From Telopea speciosissima (taxonomy: Eukaryota; Streptophyta; Magnoliopsida; Proteales; Proteaceae), in the NCBI RefSeq assembly GCF_018873765.1, contig NC_057919.1:59309484-59373483 (forward strand): DNA of 64,000 nucleotides, in the 5' to 3' direction. Shown here in pieces: positions 44,537 to 57,004 of the stretch. A program made the translations under genes and the position numbers. Under the pieces are notes generated by a model. The model saw only the letters and a program-made list of their open reading frames with translations, did no database searches and was not told where the DNA came from. Within the stretch, counting starts at the first letter, position 1. Every line of letters starts with the position of its first letter.

Positions 44537-44732
44537 TGTTAAGGAAAACAAGTCCAATTCAAACTCTTTTGAATTTTGATTGTTAAATGTTAGAGTTCAA
44601 ATTCTTTTGAATTCAACATAAAACTAGATAAAACCTCTTATCCCTTCCTTATAGGTAGGAGAGTTTCTTAGTAATTTAAGCTCTATCTCTTGTTGAGCTT
44701 GAAATTTTAACAACTCAATTATAAATACAAGG
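44537..44732 (+). repeat. Copia 3' LTR, truncated
   Basis: Starts TGTTAAGGAAAACAAG right after the polypurine tract. A TATA-like TATAAATACAAG occurs near 44721. The sequence then changes to a MITE/Mutator-like end, so the LTR 3' part is missing. Confidence 0.65.
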
Positions 44733-45083
44733 GTAAATTACTTGGATTCCCCCTGTACTATAGCCATTTTGCTTACGATTACCAACGTTTGAAACAATTA
44801 CTTGACACCCCCCAAAACCTGACGGTGTTAGTCTGTTGTTAGAGTTTGAATGGAAATATCTATTTTACCCTTATAACCTATTCAATAGAAAATAGTGAAA
44901 TTAAAATTACCTATTTACCCTTCTTCTTCTTCTTCCGACTGCAACCACACCTCCTACTACAACCCACCCCTTTCATCGTTGAACCATTTGCTACTGCTAT
45001 GGCAATTTGCAAACGTCAGAGAAAAACAAAGCCTTTAATTGGGCCGTAAGAGATTTGGTTTACAGATTTTGCCATAATTAGAA
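44733..45083. repeat. MITE or Mutator-like terminal remnant
   Basis: Begins GGGTAAATTACTTGGATTCCC and has GACGGTGTTAGTCTG, typical of plant non-autonomous TIR elements. The right terminus was not found. No gene. Confidence 0.3.
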
Positions 45084-45088
45084 GATAA

Positions 45089-45488
45089 TGATAGAATAAA
45101 TTCATGCAGAACATCCATGGAGATCAATGAGCATACAAATAAATATAGAGGTGTCCTTGGCGTACCTGGATCCATATTTGTGGAAGCCGAACTCTTGACG
45201 ATCCCTATCGCACACGAACTGTGTTGGTCTGGTCTGCCCTCTTCCACTCAACTTTAGGTTTCTCATTAGCGGTCACTTAATGGGCCAGTGACAACTATTT
45301 ATAGTGGTGAGGGCAGGGACCAACCCTGCATAGAAACTAGGGTTTCCTTCCCATTAAGGAAACAATACTTTAGGTCCACACATAGTAACTGGACTCATAC
45401 CATTAAGGTAGCTTCCATCAACACTGCTAAATCGATTTTGTTAAAATAAAGTGGGACTATGCTAGCCCACCTTTATGAAAATCTTACA
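45089..45488 (-). repeat. LARD-like element 3' LTR
   Basis: 400 bp, TGATAGAATAAATTC...AAAATCTTACA. A TATA box on the minus strand (ACTATAAATA) lies near 45296-45305. Confidence 0.9.
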
Positions 45489-47704
45489 ATCTCCCACTTG
45501 GGCTGCATATGTCACAAGTTTTGATTTTGAAAACCTTTTTAAAATGACTCTCCGGTTTAGAAAAACTGGTTGTGGCCACAAAAGATAGTGTTGACTGGAG
45601 TATACCTTAAACCTGATGCCTTGGTCCGAATGAAACTACAAACACCCAACAGTGCAGATCGTCACATCTAAAGAGACATGGGACCTAACACGTTAAATTG
45701 CTTATGGCCTCACCGACTTGGACTGTACAGTATGAGAGTGTGGTATGAAAAATGCATGATACAATGATCAACATGCCAATTTCCAAATTGATCCAGGCTT
45801 GAAAATCGAATGAGCCGCATGAGACAAATACTGGAGGTCCCATTTACCATAAACGTCGCCCAAACGCAAACACTTCACATAAGGAAGCTCGTTGGGACTG
45901 GGTCCGAATGTCCCAACATACTAGTTCACGTCCTCGAGACCGAATGAAGCGCTTCTAGTGAACAAAATGTGCATGTATTTACTGAAGGCCTCAAATACCA
46001 TAGGAGACAAATACATCACATAGCCTCAAATATCTAAAGGAGGCAAATAACCAAGTGTACACAATAGAATCTGTATGCATTTACTTAATAACTGGATGTG
46101 CGTGTATTGACTGCAACCTCGTATACCGAATGAGGTAAATACACCACATATGACCTCAATTAATTCTCTATGAGACAATTAAGCAAGTGTATACACATAA
46201 ACAAATGGCCATAACAAAGATGCATGTATATTCTCAAAAATAAAATGTCACAAAAAGACATGAATCTGAAATCAGTTGCAACTGTATACACAAGCAAAAC
46301 TCCCACTAATAAAATGCATCAAAAGAACTAACAAGTTCCATATTACTGACATACTCTTAAAATTTTTTGGAGTCAAATCCTTAGTGAGAGAATCAACAAG
46401 CATACTATCTGTAGTAATGCACCAAACTGAGTTTTGTGACTCACAAACTTTCTCTTTAACAAGGAAGCATAAATATCAAATTCTGAGTTAAAATTCCTCA
46501 GTCATAGAGTCTAAACAGTGACATCACAATAGGTCACAAAACTCTGCTTGCATAGAGAAAAGCTGTCGGTGTCCGTAAGACACCCTCTTAACATATAACA
46601 CCACCTGTCATCCCAAACAGATATCCACATATGATCTTTTAGGTCATCTTGGCAGTTACCTAATGTGCTACTTCAAGATTATTCAAATATAAAATAAGCA
46701 ATATCACTCCAGATGTATTCTTGAAGTCACATTAAACTACCAACATTAGACCCACAAAGAGTATTATTCACCTGAGTTCACTGAGTGTTGGTAAATCTGT
46801 TTTCTTTCATAAGAAATCTTTTGAGACAAACCAAGAATACATATAGCTCTATTACGTTGAATCTTAATGCCTAAACATAAGAGGCTTCACCAAGATCTTT
46901 TTACCAAAATGGTTAATACTGTTTTATCTGAAGTAAAATGATAATATTATTACTTGGAGTAAGAATATCATCCCTATACAATACAAGAAAAGATTATCTA
47001 ACTTCCACTGATCCTCAGATAAATATTGTCAAACTAAGACAAGAATAACAGAATAATGTACCATTCAAAAAACGTATTGAGCATTTTATCTCCATTTAAC
47101 TCAACTTGCACGACATAATTAGTAATTTATAATGTACTTACAAACACACTCACACTATTATAAGAACTGGGTGTAAGCAAAACAAAATCCATGTAAGTGT
47201 TCTTTAAAGCTCATCATAAATAATGAATCTTCATTTACAGTATAATGAGTTCGTTCCTTAGCACTCTCAATCGTAATGTTACTTTTCGGATGGTCATGTC
47301 CATAATGTATATCATGATCCGGACGTAACCGATTTGATTTCTCCCACATTTTATAAAGACCTTTATGTTCAATAGAACTGTCAGCCAAAGGCTGGGGAGG
47401 TTTGTCAACTTTAAAATGGTAAAATCCATACTCACTGTAGCCACATAAAATATTAAAGAATCCGTTTCATTCCTTAAATTGGAACCATTCAAGATTTTGA
47501 TAGAAGATAATTAAAGCCGATAAACATAATCACACAAAATTTATCAAAACATACAATATACAATAATTGAAGGCATATCAATATCCCAATAATATAACTG
47601 AAAATTGATTAATTTGGGCTTATTAATCAGATTTATCCCAGTTTTATTTTCAGTAACTGTAGGAAAACATAAACCGGGGAAAGATCCGGCGTCGTCGGGG
47701 TCAC

Positions 47705-47900
47705 ACCTGTGGTGGCAAGATCGCCTAATACGCAATGGAATCTCTCATATGTAAGGCGAGACGCTTGCAACAACACCACTTTAAGGATTCCGTCACCTGT
47801 GGTGGCAAGACAAGAACCTCTAAAGCAATGAAGTCCAAAACGTCACCCTCACACCATCAAGCAAAATCGACCAAACAATGACTCACTTGTGGTGGCAAGA
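47705..47900. repeat. Three 90-bp-spaced ACCTGTGGTGGCAAGA motifs
   Basis: ACCTGTGGTGGCAAGA at 47705 and 47795, and ACTTGTGGTGGCAAGA at 47885, are spaced exactly 90 bp apart, with only loose similarity in between. This is a degenerate tandem array inside the non-coding interior of the LARD-like element. Confidence 0.75.
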
Positions 47901-50582
47901 GCACATCATTCGCCATATGGTTTCCTTGAGTGCAATCCATCCGAATAGTCAATGATGATCTCACAATCCAAATAACTAGCCCACTGAGTGGAAACGTAAT
48001 CATTTAAATCATGAATCCTATAGACTTGAATTGCAACTAAATGCCCATTTTACTTCAATAATCTCCATCGATATTACTTTTATCATAAAACACACATAGC
48101 CAATATATTTACAGAAATGTCACATAAATTAATCCTTTCGTGACGTTTAGGGAAATCATTATCATAGGATGTCAATATCAAGAATAGGCTACATGCAATC
48201 TCTTGTGATGAAATCGAATGTCACAGACTGTATAACATCGATGAGCAAGTCAAAAATACGTCAAATCGGCTAAAAATATTCATGAAAAGCCAGTGTAATA
48301 CATATAAATCAATATGTGATGCATCCATCACTCATAGTAGGATAGAATTCTATCTTCCCATGGTGACACCATAAGAAGGCTTCATATAATGTCTACAACT
48401 TGTTCACTTTTGAACTAATCAATCTTGTTTGAATCTCTGTCTTAAACCAAAAGACCAAAATCGATCAAAATCAAAAGACCATACTGACAGGGAGTTTACT
48501 GGCCCAAAAATAAATTGACGGGCCGGATTATTGAGTCAACCCAACCTAATGGAATACGATGACAAAAAAAAACCCATGCACAATAGAATGACTAACAAGT
48601 CAATAGATTCATAATTACGACATCGTAGAGATTCCAAAATAATGACTATAAGCACAGAAAGTAATCAACAAATAATTCTTGATAAATGATCTTCAAGATC
48701 AGAAATGATATTAGAACCAATCAACAGAAGCGATTTCTAGAAATGAAGCCAAACTCATAAGGTCATATCTTGACTTCGAAAATTATTTCAATAGATCAAA
48801 CTCAATTCGTATGATTTCTAATTCACTTCCATAAGCAATTTATGGTCAATCCATTTATAAGACCCTTTTTCAAGTAGGTTTCATTAAAACTATGATGGAA
48901 ATATTTAATCTGTAACTTTATAAGCCCAAACTTATTACTTAAATAATCCAAAAACATCAATTCTATGCGAACATCATCATGTTCATCTTGTACGCTTCAA
49001 CAAATTAAAATTTAAATGTCTTCACATATTTATAGGATTGCCTAAAATAACTTTATGGGATATAAAATGATGGAACATGTGGTAACAATATCCCCTCAAT
49101 GGCAAACTTGTAAATACCAGACATTAAAGATTGTGTTTTCCTAAATGTCACAAATAATCAAAAGCATACATGACTGATTATAATACCTCTTGACAATACA
49201 AAATGTCACGAGTTCCTTATGTATTATAACACATGTGGTTTTACTTACCGTCTTGTGACTTACTTAGATGTCACAACCTTAATGGCACTGAATCCACACA
49301 TAGAATAGTCCAAAATGTGATGTTGTAAATCGTACATGTATGTGACATAGCATGAGGGAAAACAAAACATAGATGATTGGCCAATTAAACAATCAATGTG
49401 CACCAAAATTTACTTTATATATCCAAACAACACCTTAAAAGACCAAAGGGATATATACTGCAGCCAAACAAACCCTTATATGGGAGTTTAATTTAATGTC
49501 TCTCAAAATTAAGAGTATACTTTAATACGTTCCTGACACTGTATGGAACATTAAATTACCCTTGACTTAAATTTTATACTCCCACCGATTCAAGGTGCTT
49601 CTTAAAATTCAGGATCAGAACGGTCAAAAAAATGGTTTAAAAATAGCCTTAAAATAATTTAAAAAATCACTTTTATTAAAACTGTTTTCAAAATGGAATT
49701 GTTTCCCTGAAGTAGAAGTGTATAAATGGTATTCTGAAGCAAAAATATTTCTCTGCAACATTTTCAAAAAATTACTTCTGTAAATGAAATGAACCAAATC
49801 ATTTTCTACAAATAATCTATAATCTGAATTGTACCAAAACAGACAAACTTAACCAAAAACTGAACAAAGTTCATAATTACATTGTCCCATCTGGTCGAAC
49901 CATATAACCGCCTCAGTACATAAATCCATCCTCCCACCGGTTCGGCCAGTCAATATGACAATGTGTTAAACATGACATGAAACGATGATAAGCCTTTAAT
50001 AAAGAAAATTAATACGAGCTTATATACTTATTACACATTTTCAAATTTATTGGACTTTATAATAATAAGCCACCAAAAACACCATATGAGCCAATTTTAT
50101 TTTCATTCAAAAGTCTTCTTTAGGCATGTAACAAAAACAACTGAAATGAAACTAAGTGTTACCATGCACAGAACTTCCCTATCTTGCCAGATTGAAACAT
50201 AATGAGGTACAAATCAAACACTAAACGTACGTATTATGAAACACAAGAGTACGAGCATTGCCTCATGATGGTAATAACAAACAATCACGAGATATACATC
50301 GCATATGTCATATTGTTACAATGAATACCATCAAAGATTTGTACTGTATTATGGAACACAAGAGTATGAAACAATTAATATCAATATAAGGTGTTCCATC
50401 ATACCATTACTAGATCCAACAAGTAAATAATTTTCTATCATAATGGCAATAACAAAATCACATTATGTGAAAATTGGAAACACAGCAAAAAAATTTCAAA
50501 GTGTTAGAAATCATGTGTTCCCTATCTTGACAGATCATAATAGCACAGAATATAAACAAAAACAGAATTAAAATAGAAAAGT

Positions 50583-51600
50583 AACCAAAGCTGTTTTTTT
50601 TTTTTTTTTTGTTTACAAAAACAAAAAACCTGTTTTTTTTTTTATTTTGTTTCTGTAACCTGTTTTTCTGTTTCAGTTTCATCAGTTTTCCTGTTTCTGT
50701 TTCATCTGTTTTCTGTTTCTGTTTCACCTGTTTTTGTTTCTGTTTCTAAAACAAAAACAAAACCAAACTTCTGTTTCTTCCTTCTTTTTTTTTTAAATTC
50801 TGTCTAGGTGAACCAAAATCGAACCGGACGAACCGGTCAAACCATGGACCCGACCCGATGCACATTAGCAGCCTTGATCCGTGCACGATAGCAAAACCCA
50901 TTTTAACTTTTATTAAAATCTTTGTCTTTTTGACTTTTTGACTTTGAATTTTCCTATTTGAATTTTATTTTTTTTTAAAAAAAAAATAAGTAAATGGGGG
51001 GGGGAATCAGATAGGGAATATTCCCTATCTTCTTCCCCAAATCGCAAACTGAAAACGCAGGTGGGTTTTTGAAACAAAAAACTTCCCATTGCCGCCGGCC
51101 GCGGTGGCCAAACCAGGGACCGATGGTAAGCAAAAACGCCGGCGAATGACCACCATCCACGGGCGACCAAAACCCCGGCCTCAGCTGACCGAAAAAGCAG
51201 ACAACGGGAGAGATCGAAACGAAAAATAGGGTTTTAATGAAAAAAATTAAAAAAAAAACTCTTTTTGCCTTTTGTGGTCGACAAATCATGGGTCGACGGC
51301 CAAACACGCCGCGAACGTTCATCAACCACCGGTGACCTAAACCCGCCTCAATGGCCAAAAATTTCGGTAAAAACCAACGCCCAAAACCCTTTTAGGGTTT
51401 CATAACACCACCGCTTCAACCCTTCCTTTTTTCTTCTTTTTTTTGATGTTTCACGGTTGCCAAAGGGAATAGCATTCGGCCGAACCTGCGGCCAAAAAGG
51501 TTCTGCTCACTCGGCCATGGTTTCGGCTATGGCCAATGCAAATTTTTTTTTTTGTAAAATCTATAGAATGCATTCACGTACAACCAAAATAAAAAAAATT
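50583..51600 (-). other. 5' leader region of the LARD-like element
   Basis: On the minus strand this follows the primer-binding site. It has a GC-rich part (51030-51380) with recurrent GGTCGCCxxxGGTGG-type words and a long purine/pyrimidine-skewed tract (50583-50790, TTTCTG repeats on the plus strand). Frames of 85-127 residues occur but look like repeats of the words rather than a conserved protein. Confidence 0.4.
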
Positions 51601-51639
51601 GCAGCCTCATTGATCAACCATGATCGGCTCTGATACCAT

Positions 51640-52039
51640 TGATAGAATAAATTCATGCGGAACATCCATGGAGATCAATGAGCATACAAATAAATATAGA
51701 GGTGTCCTTGGCGTACCTGGATCCATGTTTGTGGAAGCCGAACTCTTGATGATCCCTGTCACACACGAACTGTGTTGGTCTTATCTGCCCTCTTCCACTC
51801 AACTTTAGGTTTCTCATTAGTGGTCACTTAATGGGCCAGTGACAGCTATTTATAGTGGTGAGGGCAGGGACCAACCCTGCATAGAAACTAGGGTTTCCTT
51901 CCCATTAAGGAAATAATATTTTAGGTCCACACATAGTAACTAGACTCATACCATTAAGGCAGCTTCCATCAACACTGCTAAACCGATTTTGTTAAAATAA
52001 AGTGGGACTATGCTAGCCCACCTTTATGGAAATCTTACA
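51640..52039 (-). repeat. LARD-like element 5' LTR
   Basis: 400 bp. Adjoins the tRNA-Met primer-binding site at 51626-51638 with one intervening base. About 96% identical to the partner by eye. Confidence 0.9.
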
Positions 52040-52044
52040 GATAA

Positions 52045-52964
52045 CTCTATTTTCTAGTGCTCTAAGGTCTAATAAAATTTTGCAACTACTCCAATTCACT
52101 TAGAGGAAACCACCTATGAGAGGTTGATCACTTCTTCTCTAGGCAGTGAAGAACCCAATGAGTTCTGCGAAAAATCCAACTTCCTATACCAATCCTCTCA
52201 CCAACAAAATGGATTCACCCCAAATGTAAGATTTTGAGAAATGAAGGAAAGGGTACTTCAAATTGGGATTCAGTCCTCAACCTAGAAGAAAAAATAGAGG
52301 AAAAACAATCCGTAGAAGCTCAAATGAGAAGACACCCTAGTACTACTGGTATAGCTCTGTTCTTCATTGCACCTCTTACGCTCTGGAAAAAACCCAAATG
52401 AACAAAAGGGTATAAAAACTAGGTTTTGAGAATTAGGAACACTGAAAATTGAAACCCTCAATTTCATGAAGAAACCCTTATCATAGAAATTCAATTGAGG
52501 GTTTCTTATGCGATAATGGTTTCTTCAATAAAATCGAATTTGAAACTCTTATCACGTAAACTTTTCCGTTCAACCCTCAATTGAATTTATTAATTGTCAT
52601 CAACTTTTGCATGAATGCTGTATGACCGAACTCGAACTCGAACTCGAACTCACAGAAGTCGATCATATATATAATACACAAATTTTATTTTTACCCATTA
52701 TGTAAGACTTTCACGAATTGAATAAAAAAAATGAAAGAAGAGAAACGACAGGATACAAAGAAGACGAAAGATGAAGGGAGTTCTATGTGATCTACAGCCC
52801 AGGAGTGCCCTATTAGAGAAGGGCTGCAATTCTCATTGCCTTACTTTCCTTTCAAAGCTGCCAGCACCTGGAAGCATTGAATTTTTTAATTGTCATCAAA
52901 TAAAGTTGAGAAGACATCTTCCACATCAAACAAAGAAACAAAAAATGATCGATTTTTTTGGGCG
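52045..52964. other. Intergenic DNA between two retrotransposons
   Basis: No gene. 52440-52530 has a weak inverted repeat (GAAACCCTTATCATAGAAATTC... / ...GGGTTTCTTATGCGATAATGG). (GAACTC)4 occurs at 52628-52651. Confidence 0.4.
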
Positions 52965-53403
52965 TGTTTCACCAAGATTTATTCCAGGAATTAAACCATG
53001 GATCACCTCCCTTGATGAACATGAATTGATTATTCTAATAACAAATAGAGGAAAAGATGAAGGAAAAATATGGAATCCCTTTTGTCTTATTCTCCATTAA
53101 AAAATGCGTCTTGGCCCATACATCCCTGACCTTTCCTATATATCATTCATCTTCTTAGTAGTGGTTACATGTCAGTTATCCTCCTTCTTTGTTGCACGTG
53201 GCCTCCTCCTTTCATTCTTGGTGTGGTCCCCTCCTTGATCCTTTTTGTGATTTACGAAATTTGTTACTGATGATCCAACCGTCATTGGCGAGTGATGCCG
53301 TAACTGTCTTGCCCTTTATCAAATGTGGGAGCTTCATCTTTATTCGATGCTTTAATATATCCAGATGTAGGGCCAGGATTAAAAGTAAAAAATGTATATA
53401 TCA
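52965..53403 (-). repeat. Element C 3' LTR
   Basis: 439 bp; plus-strand ends TGTTTCACCAAG and ATGTATATATCA, i.e. TG...CA in the minus orientation. A minus-strand TATATAGG lies near 53140. The flank 52960-52964 is GGGCG. Its partner lies beyond the window, so the duplication cannot be checked. Confidence 0.8.
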
Positions 53404-53501
53404 TTTGCCCCCTATTCTCTTTACCTTATTATAAGTATTTTGGTTAAGGTGAAGAGAACACAATCTCTGTAAAATCTAATCGATTTACTCATAGTACCAA
53501 G

Positions 53502-53511
53502 GGTATATATT
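53502..53511 (+). promoter_or_regulatory. Candidate TATA box of element C antisense gene
   Basis: GTATATATTTA-type sequence about 370 bp upstream of the antisense coding region and outside the LTR. A second AT-rich candidate (TTATTATAAGTA) lies at 53426. Position only; no start was mapped. Confidence 0.3.
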
Positions 53512-53612
53512 TAACACATGGGAGCGGAAATGGATTCTTCCCTTTGCGCCTTTTGAGAAACTTTATCAGAGAATTATAAAATTCAATTTTTTAGTCCCTT
53601 CTATTCTTTCCT

Positions 53613-56325
53613 TTGCTCTTACTTCCAAGTCCAAGTCTTTTCATCTTCTTTGTTGTCGAAACAAAAAAGCCTTGCGAGGACTTCCAAGGACTTTCTAAAT
53701 CCTGTACTTCATCGTCTATTGAACCTTCTCGGTTGGAGACCTTTTCCGAGCCTGAGGATATCACTCTGCTTTTCACATCTTTTTTCGAGTGTAGGTCCTT
53801 CTGATCCAAGTGAGTATATGCTTGATATCTCCCCCTTTTTCTTTCATTTGAATTTCTTTTCTGCTTTATTTGCATTTAGGAGAATGGAAAAATACAAAGG
53901 AAAATTTCCAAGAGTGGAAAACAATGAAATTGCTTCTTTGTTGGATGAGTGTGAGGACTTATATTATGACTCTGTTCAGGAAGAAAGTCGAAGAATGTCT
54001 TCTTCCACGTCTTTACCAGAAGAATCGATCTCTAGGGTTTCAATATTTACCCTATAGAAATGCTTCTGAGGTACCAACCAATGTTTCTACTTTGGATTCT
54101 ATGAGACAATTGGGAAAGAGAGGTTTTCGGATTAAACAGCCACAATTGGATCCTACTATTGGGAAAGGAGTGGGCTAGATTTCTTCCGTCATCTCCGATT
54201 TCAATCTTACGGAGATCCGATGTGTTTATGGGATCTCGAAGGATATTGAACTAAGGGTTCCTTCTTCCGAAGAGAGACTGAATCGACCCCGTCGTGGGGA
54301 AGTGGGTCTTCTTTTGGATGCCTTTGAGGCTGGCCTCCAGTATCCCTCTCGCCTTTTGTGGGGCGTCTTCTTAGACATTATCAAATATCGCCCTGCCAAT
54401 TGGTCCCTAACGGTTGGAGAAGTATTGGGGCTTTTCAGATCAAGTGTTTTTGATTGAAGAGACAAATTTCTGTTAGTTTGTTTATAAAATGCTTCACCCT
54501 AAATCATGTGAGTACCCACCCCGGATGGTATTATTTTTGCCAGTGTGGCGGTGTCCTTTTTGTTGGATCTTTTCCTACATCCAACCATGGCTGGAAACAA
54601 CGATTCTTCTGGGCAATCCATACGGGACCGGGGTGCCCCACTAATTGGGGTTTCCCCAATACTGGAAAGGAGAATAAGATTATTCCCTTAGATTCTGTGG
54701 ATCAAGCTAGTTTTGAAGCTATTATAGCGGATGGTAATCGGATCAGGGGTGAAACTGTTGATTTGCAAGATATGGGTGAACTAGAATTGGGTGAGTACCT
54801 CGGGAATGGAGGTTTTTTGGATTAGCGTGATTGGTTGATTTTGATTGATTTTTTTTTTTTTAATATTCTTTTCACTGGTATGTTGCAGTGAATTTTGGTT
54901 TGGATTCTTTGACGATTCATATCGTGGAGAAAGATCTTCGTATTGATGGGAACCAGGTTTTTGAGCCTCCAGAGACAAGGGTGAGTAAGAAAAGAAAGAC
55001 GTCTTCCTCCTCGAGAGATAGGGGTCTTTCCACGAAAGGGTTATTAAGACCTTCACCTGCATCTTCTCGGAATACCGAGGTTGAAGGTCCCTCCCCGAAT
55101 GAAGGGGGCAATCTTATTGTGGAGCCAACTCTTAAGAAGGTGGGTCTTCTATGGGATTAGTTGATCATCATACTGGTGGGTCTTCCGTCGTGCCTACCAT
55201 CCTTCCTAATGCTCTTAGAAAGAATAAAGGTAAAGATAAAGCAGATACAAGAGTGTTTATCCCAGAATGGTCTATTACTAAGGATCAAAAAGTGGTGGGT
55301 GATCTTGCTGTTTTCGAGGAGTGGGTTTTGAAGGGCATTGCTCCGGAAGATCAAGTTTTGCTTTCTGGGATGCCTGACGTGTTGCTAGAGCAATCTGCTT
55401 TTGCTCGGAGTTATAAAGTGAGCTTTTTTGTTCTATTCTTTTCCTCCTCCTTATTTTTCTTTATATATATATGTTTTTTTTTTTTTTTTTTGACCTCGGT
55501 TTGATGTCATTCAGGCTTTGGGTTATCTTTCTGAGTTGGTGCTACGTAGGAGGAGCGTGGCTGACGTATATAAAAAATCAGAAGAGGATTTGAGTATGAT
55601 GAGAAGGTCTCTCGAGTTTTCTGAGAATGAGTGAATTCGTTTGAATAATGAGCTGAAAACAGCAAAAGCTAAGAAGGATTCTGCTGAAAAGTCATTGTCA
55701 AGAGTTCAAGAGAAGTTGAACTTAGCCCAGGAGTCGGCTAAATCCTCAAAAAATGCTCTTAAGAAGGAGAGGAAGGGGATAGATAGAAAGAAAAAGGTGT
55801 TTGATGACAAGCAGGCTGAGATTGATGAAATGAAGAAGCAAATGACTATAGCTAAAGCTTAAGCTGTCAAAGAATATATTCTTTCAGAGGCATGTCAGGA
55901 GATGCATAAGGGGACTGCTTCCCTGACTTTAATGAATACTGCTTACTCGTTGTGGAAGCAAGTAAGAGAAAGACAACCAGATTTTAAGTTCAAGGGGATT
56001 CGAGAAATTGACGTGATGATTGAGCGGTTGGAATCTGGTACTTTCAGGCCTGGTTCCTCAGCGGGCTAGTCAGATGTTCCTCCTTCCTCTTCTCAAATTC
56101 CTCAGCAAGTTTCTCCAAAAATTGTGGATCCAAGGACCAGGGTTGGTTCTGATGTGATTACGACCGGTGACGCTGTTGAGGTGACTATTGCTACTGCTAT
56201 GAATGTTGCTCCCAAACAACATTCCGAACCATTTGTTGGAGGAGAGATGAACATTCCCCCCCTACTTCTAATTTTTCTACTACCTCTGTGATTCCTGACG
56301 ACACTTCTAATGTTCAAGAACTTTA
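53613..56325 (+). pseudogene. Antisense spliced gene of element C
   Basis: A plus-strand multi-exon gene opposite to gag-pol. The core 54178-54455 reads EIRCVYGISKDIELRVPSSE, LLLDAFEAGLQYPSRLLWGV, PANWSLTVGEVLGLFRSSVF, and then (after a frame change) HPGWYYFCQCGGVLFVGSFP. It parallels the element B antisense protein and the gypsy-type transposon domain of Tat antisense ORFs. Introns with good borders: 53810-53879 (GTGAGT...TTTAG), 54791-54888 (GTGAGT...TTGCAG, joining LELV to NFGLDS) and 55418-55514 (GTGAGC...TTCAG, joining RSYK to ALGYLSELV in phase). The C-terminal third (55640-55860) is a Lys/Glu-rich coiled coil. In-frame stops (about 54176, 55632, 55860 and 56069) show decay. Confidence 0.65.
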
Positions 56326-56479
56326 GTGTTTTTCTCTTTTGTTTTCGAGATTTAATGGAAGGATTTTAAATTTTCTCGTCAGCTTTCTCCTTTCTACTCG
56401 CTTATTTAATATATTTATATGTCTGGTTTTGTTATAATTCACTCATTCCTTTGCTTAAGAACTTGTCTCTTCACTGGAC

Positions 56480-57004
56480 ATGTTACCTCGGGTAATCTCA
56501 AAGCGCGAAAAGGAGCTAGAATCTCAAGTAGGAATATTGAGTCGTGCCAATATTGACCTGACAAAGCGTCACTCTGGGTTACAAGCGGAGTTCAAGGAGT
56601 TAAAAGAAGAGCTGAAAAAGTTAAAAGAGGAATTGGAGGCGTGTCGGGTCTCGGAACGTTGGGAGGATGAATTGGCTGCAAGACTAGACTATGCTCGGGA
56701 TATTGTGGATGACGTCCGTGATTATGTATGGGCTGAAAGATGGGCTGCAGCGAATCTAACGATCACTCACATAATTGATTCTCTCATTTTCAAACATTTT
56801 TGTAAGGAAAAGGAAAGAGAAGGGGCTCATCGGTTATTCCTTCAGTTAAAGGATGTTATCCCAGATTTTGAATGGGGTAGGATAGAATTAGGGTTTGACC
56901 CTCAAATTCCTATTCGGGAGGTGGTACTAGACCCTTTGTCTTTAACTATTCCTACCTTTCCTCCCTCGCAGAATGTTCCTGGGCCTTTGCCCCCTATTCC
57001 ATAG
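56480..57004 (+). CDS. Second antisense ORF of element C, coiled-coil protein
   Basis: 174 uninterrupted residues, same strand as the antisense gene. Residues about 9-60 form a strong coiled coil (ELESQVGILSRANIDLTKRH, FKELKEELKKLKEELEACRV). A Trp/Arg-rich helix-like region (RLDYARDIVDDVRDYVWAER) and a Pro-rich tail (PSQNVPGPLPPIP) follow. The layout (coiled coil, then acidic DVIPDFEWGRIELGFDP) recalls the C-terminal part of the element B antisense protein (YPDLNLSRFDDD), so it may be the last exon of the same gene rather than a separate one. No family recognised. Possibly still expressed since the frame is open. Confidence 0.5.
   Translation: MLPRVISKREKELESQVGILSRANIDLTKRHSGLQAEFKELKEELKKLKEELEACRVSERWEDELAARLDYARDIVDDVRDYVWAERWAAANLTITHIIDSLIFKHFCKEKEREGAHRLFLQLKDVIPDFEWGRIELGFDPQIPIREVVLDPLSLTIPTFPPSQNVPGPLPPIP

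Larger units (their letters stand above)
45089..52039 (-). mobile_element. 6.95-kb LTR element without coding capacity (LARD-like)
   Basis: Two 400-bp LTRs and a perfect 5-bp duplication GATAA (45084-45088 and 52040-52044). Next to the right LTR, GGCTCTGATACCA (51626-51638) is in reverse TGGTATCAGAGCC, the initiator tRNA-Met primer-binding site. Next to the left LTR the minus strand reads AAGTGGGAGAT, a polypurine tract. So the element runs on the minus strand. The 6.15-kb interior has no gag, protease, RT or integrase in any frame. The longest frames are 76-127 residues and unlike any family. LTRs differ at about 15 of 400 positions, nearly all transitions. Confidence 0.9.

Noticed and set aside
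51030..51358. 127-residue minus-strand frame in the LARD-like element as a gag gene
   Set aside because: It lies in the leader next to the primer-binding site, has no gag motif, and owes its length to repeated GC-rich words.
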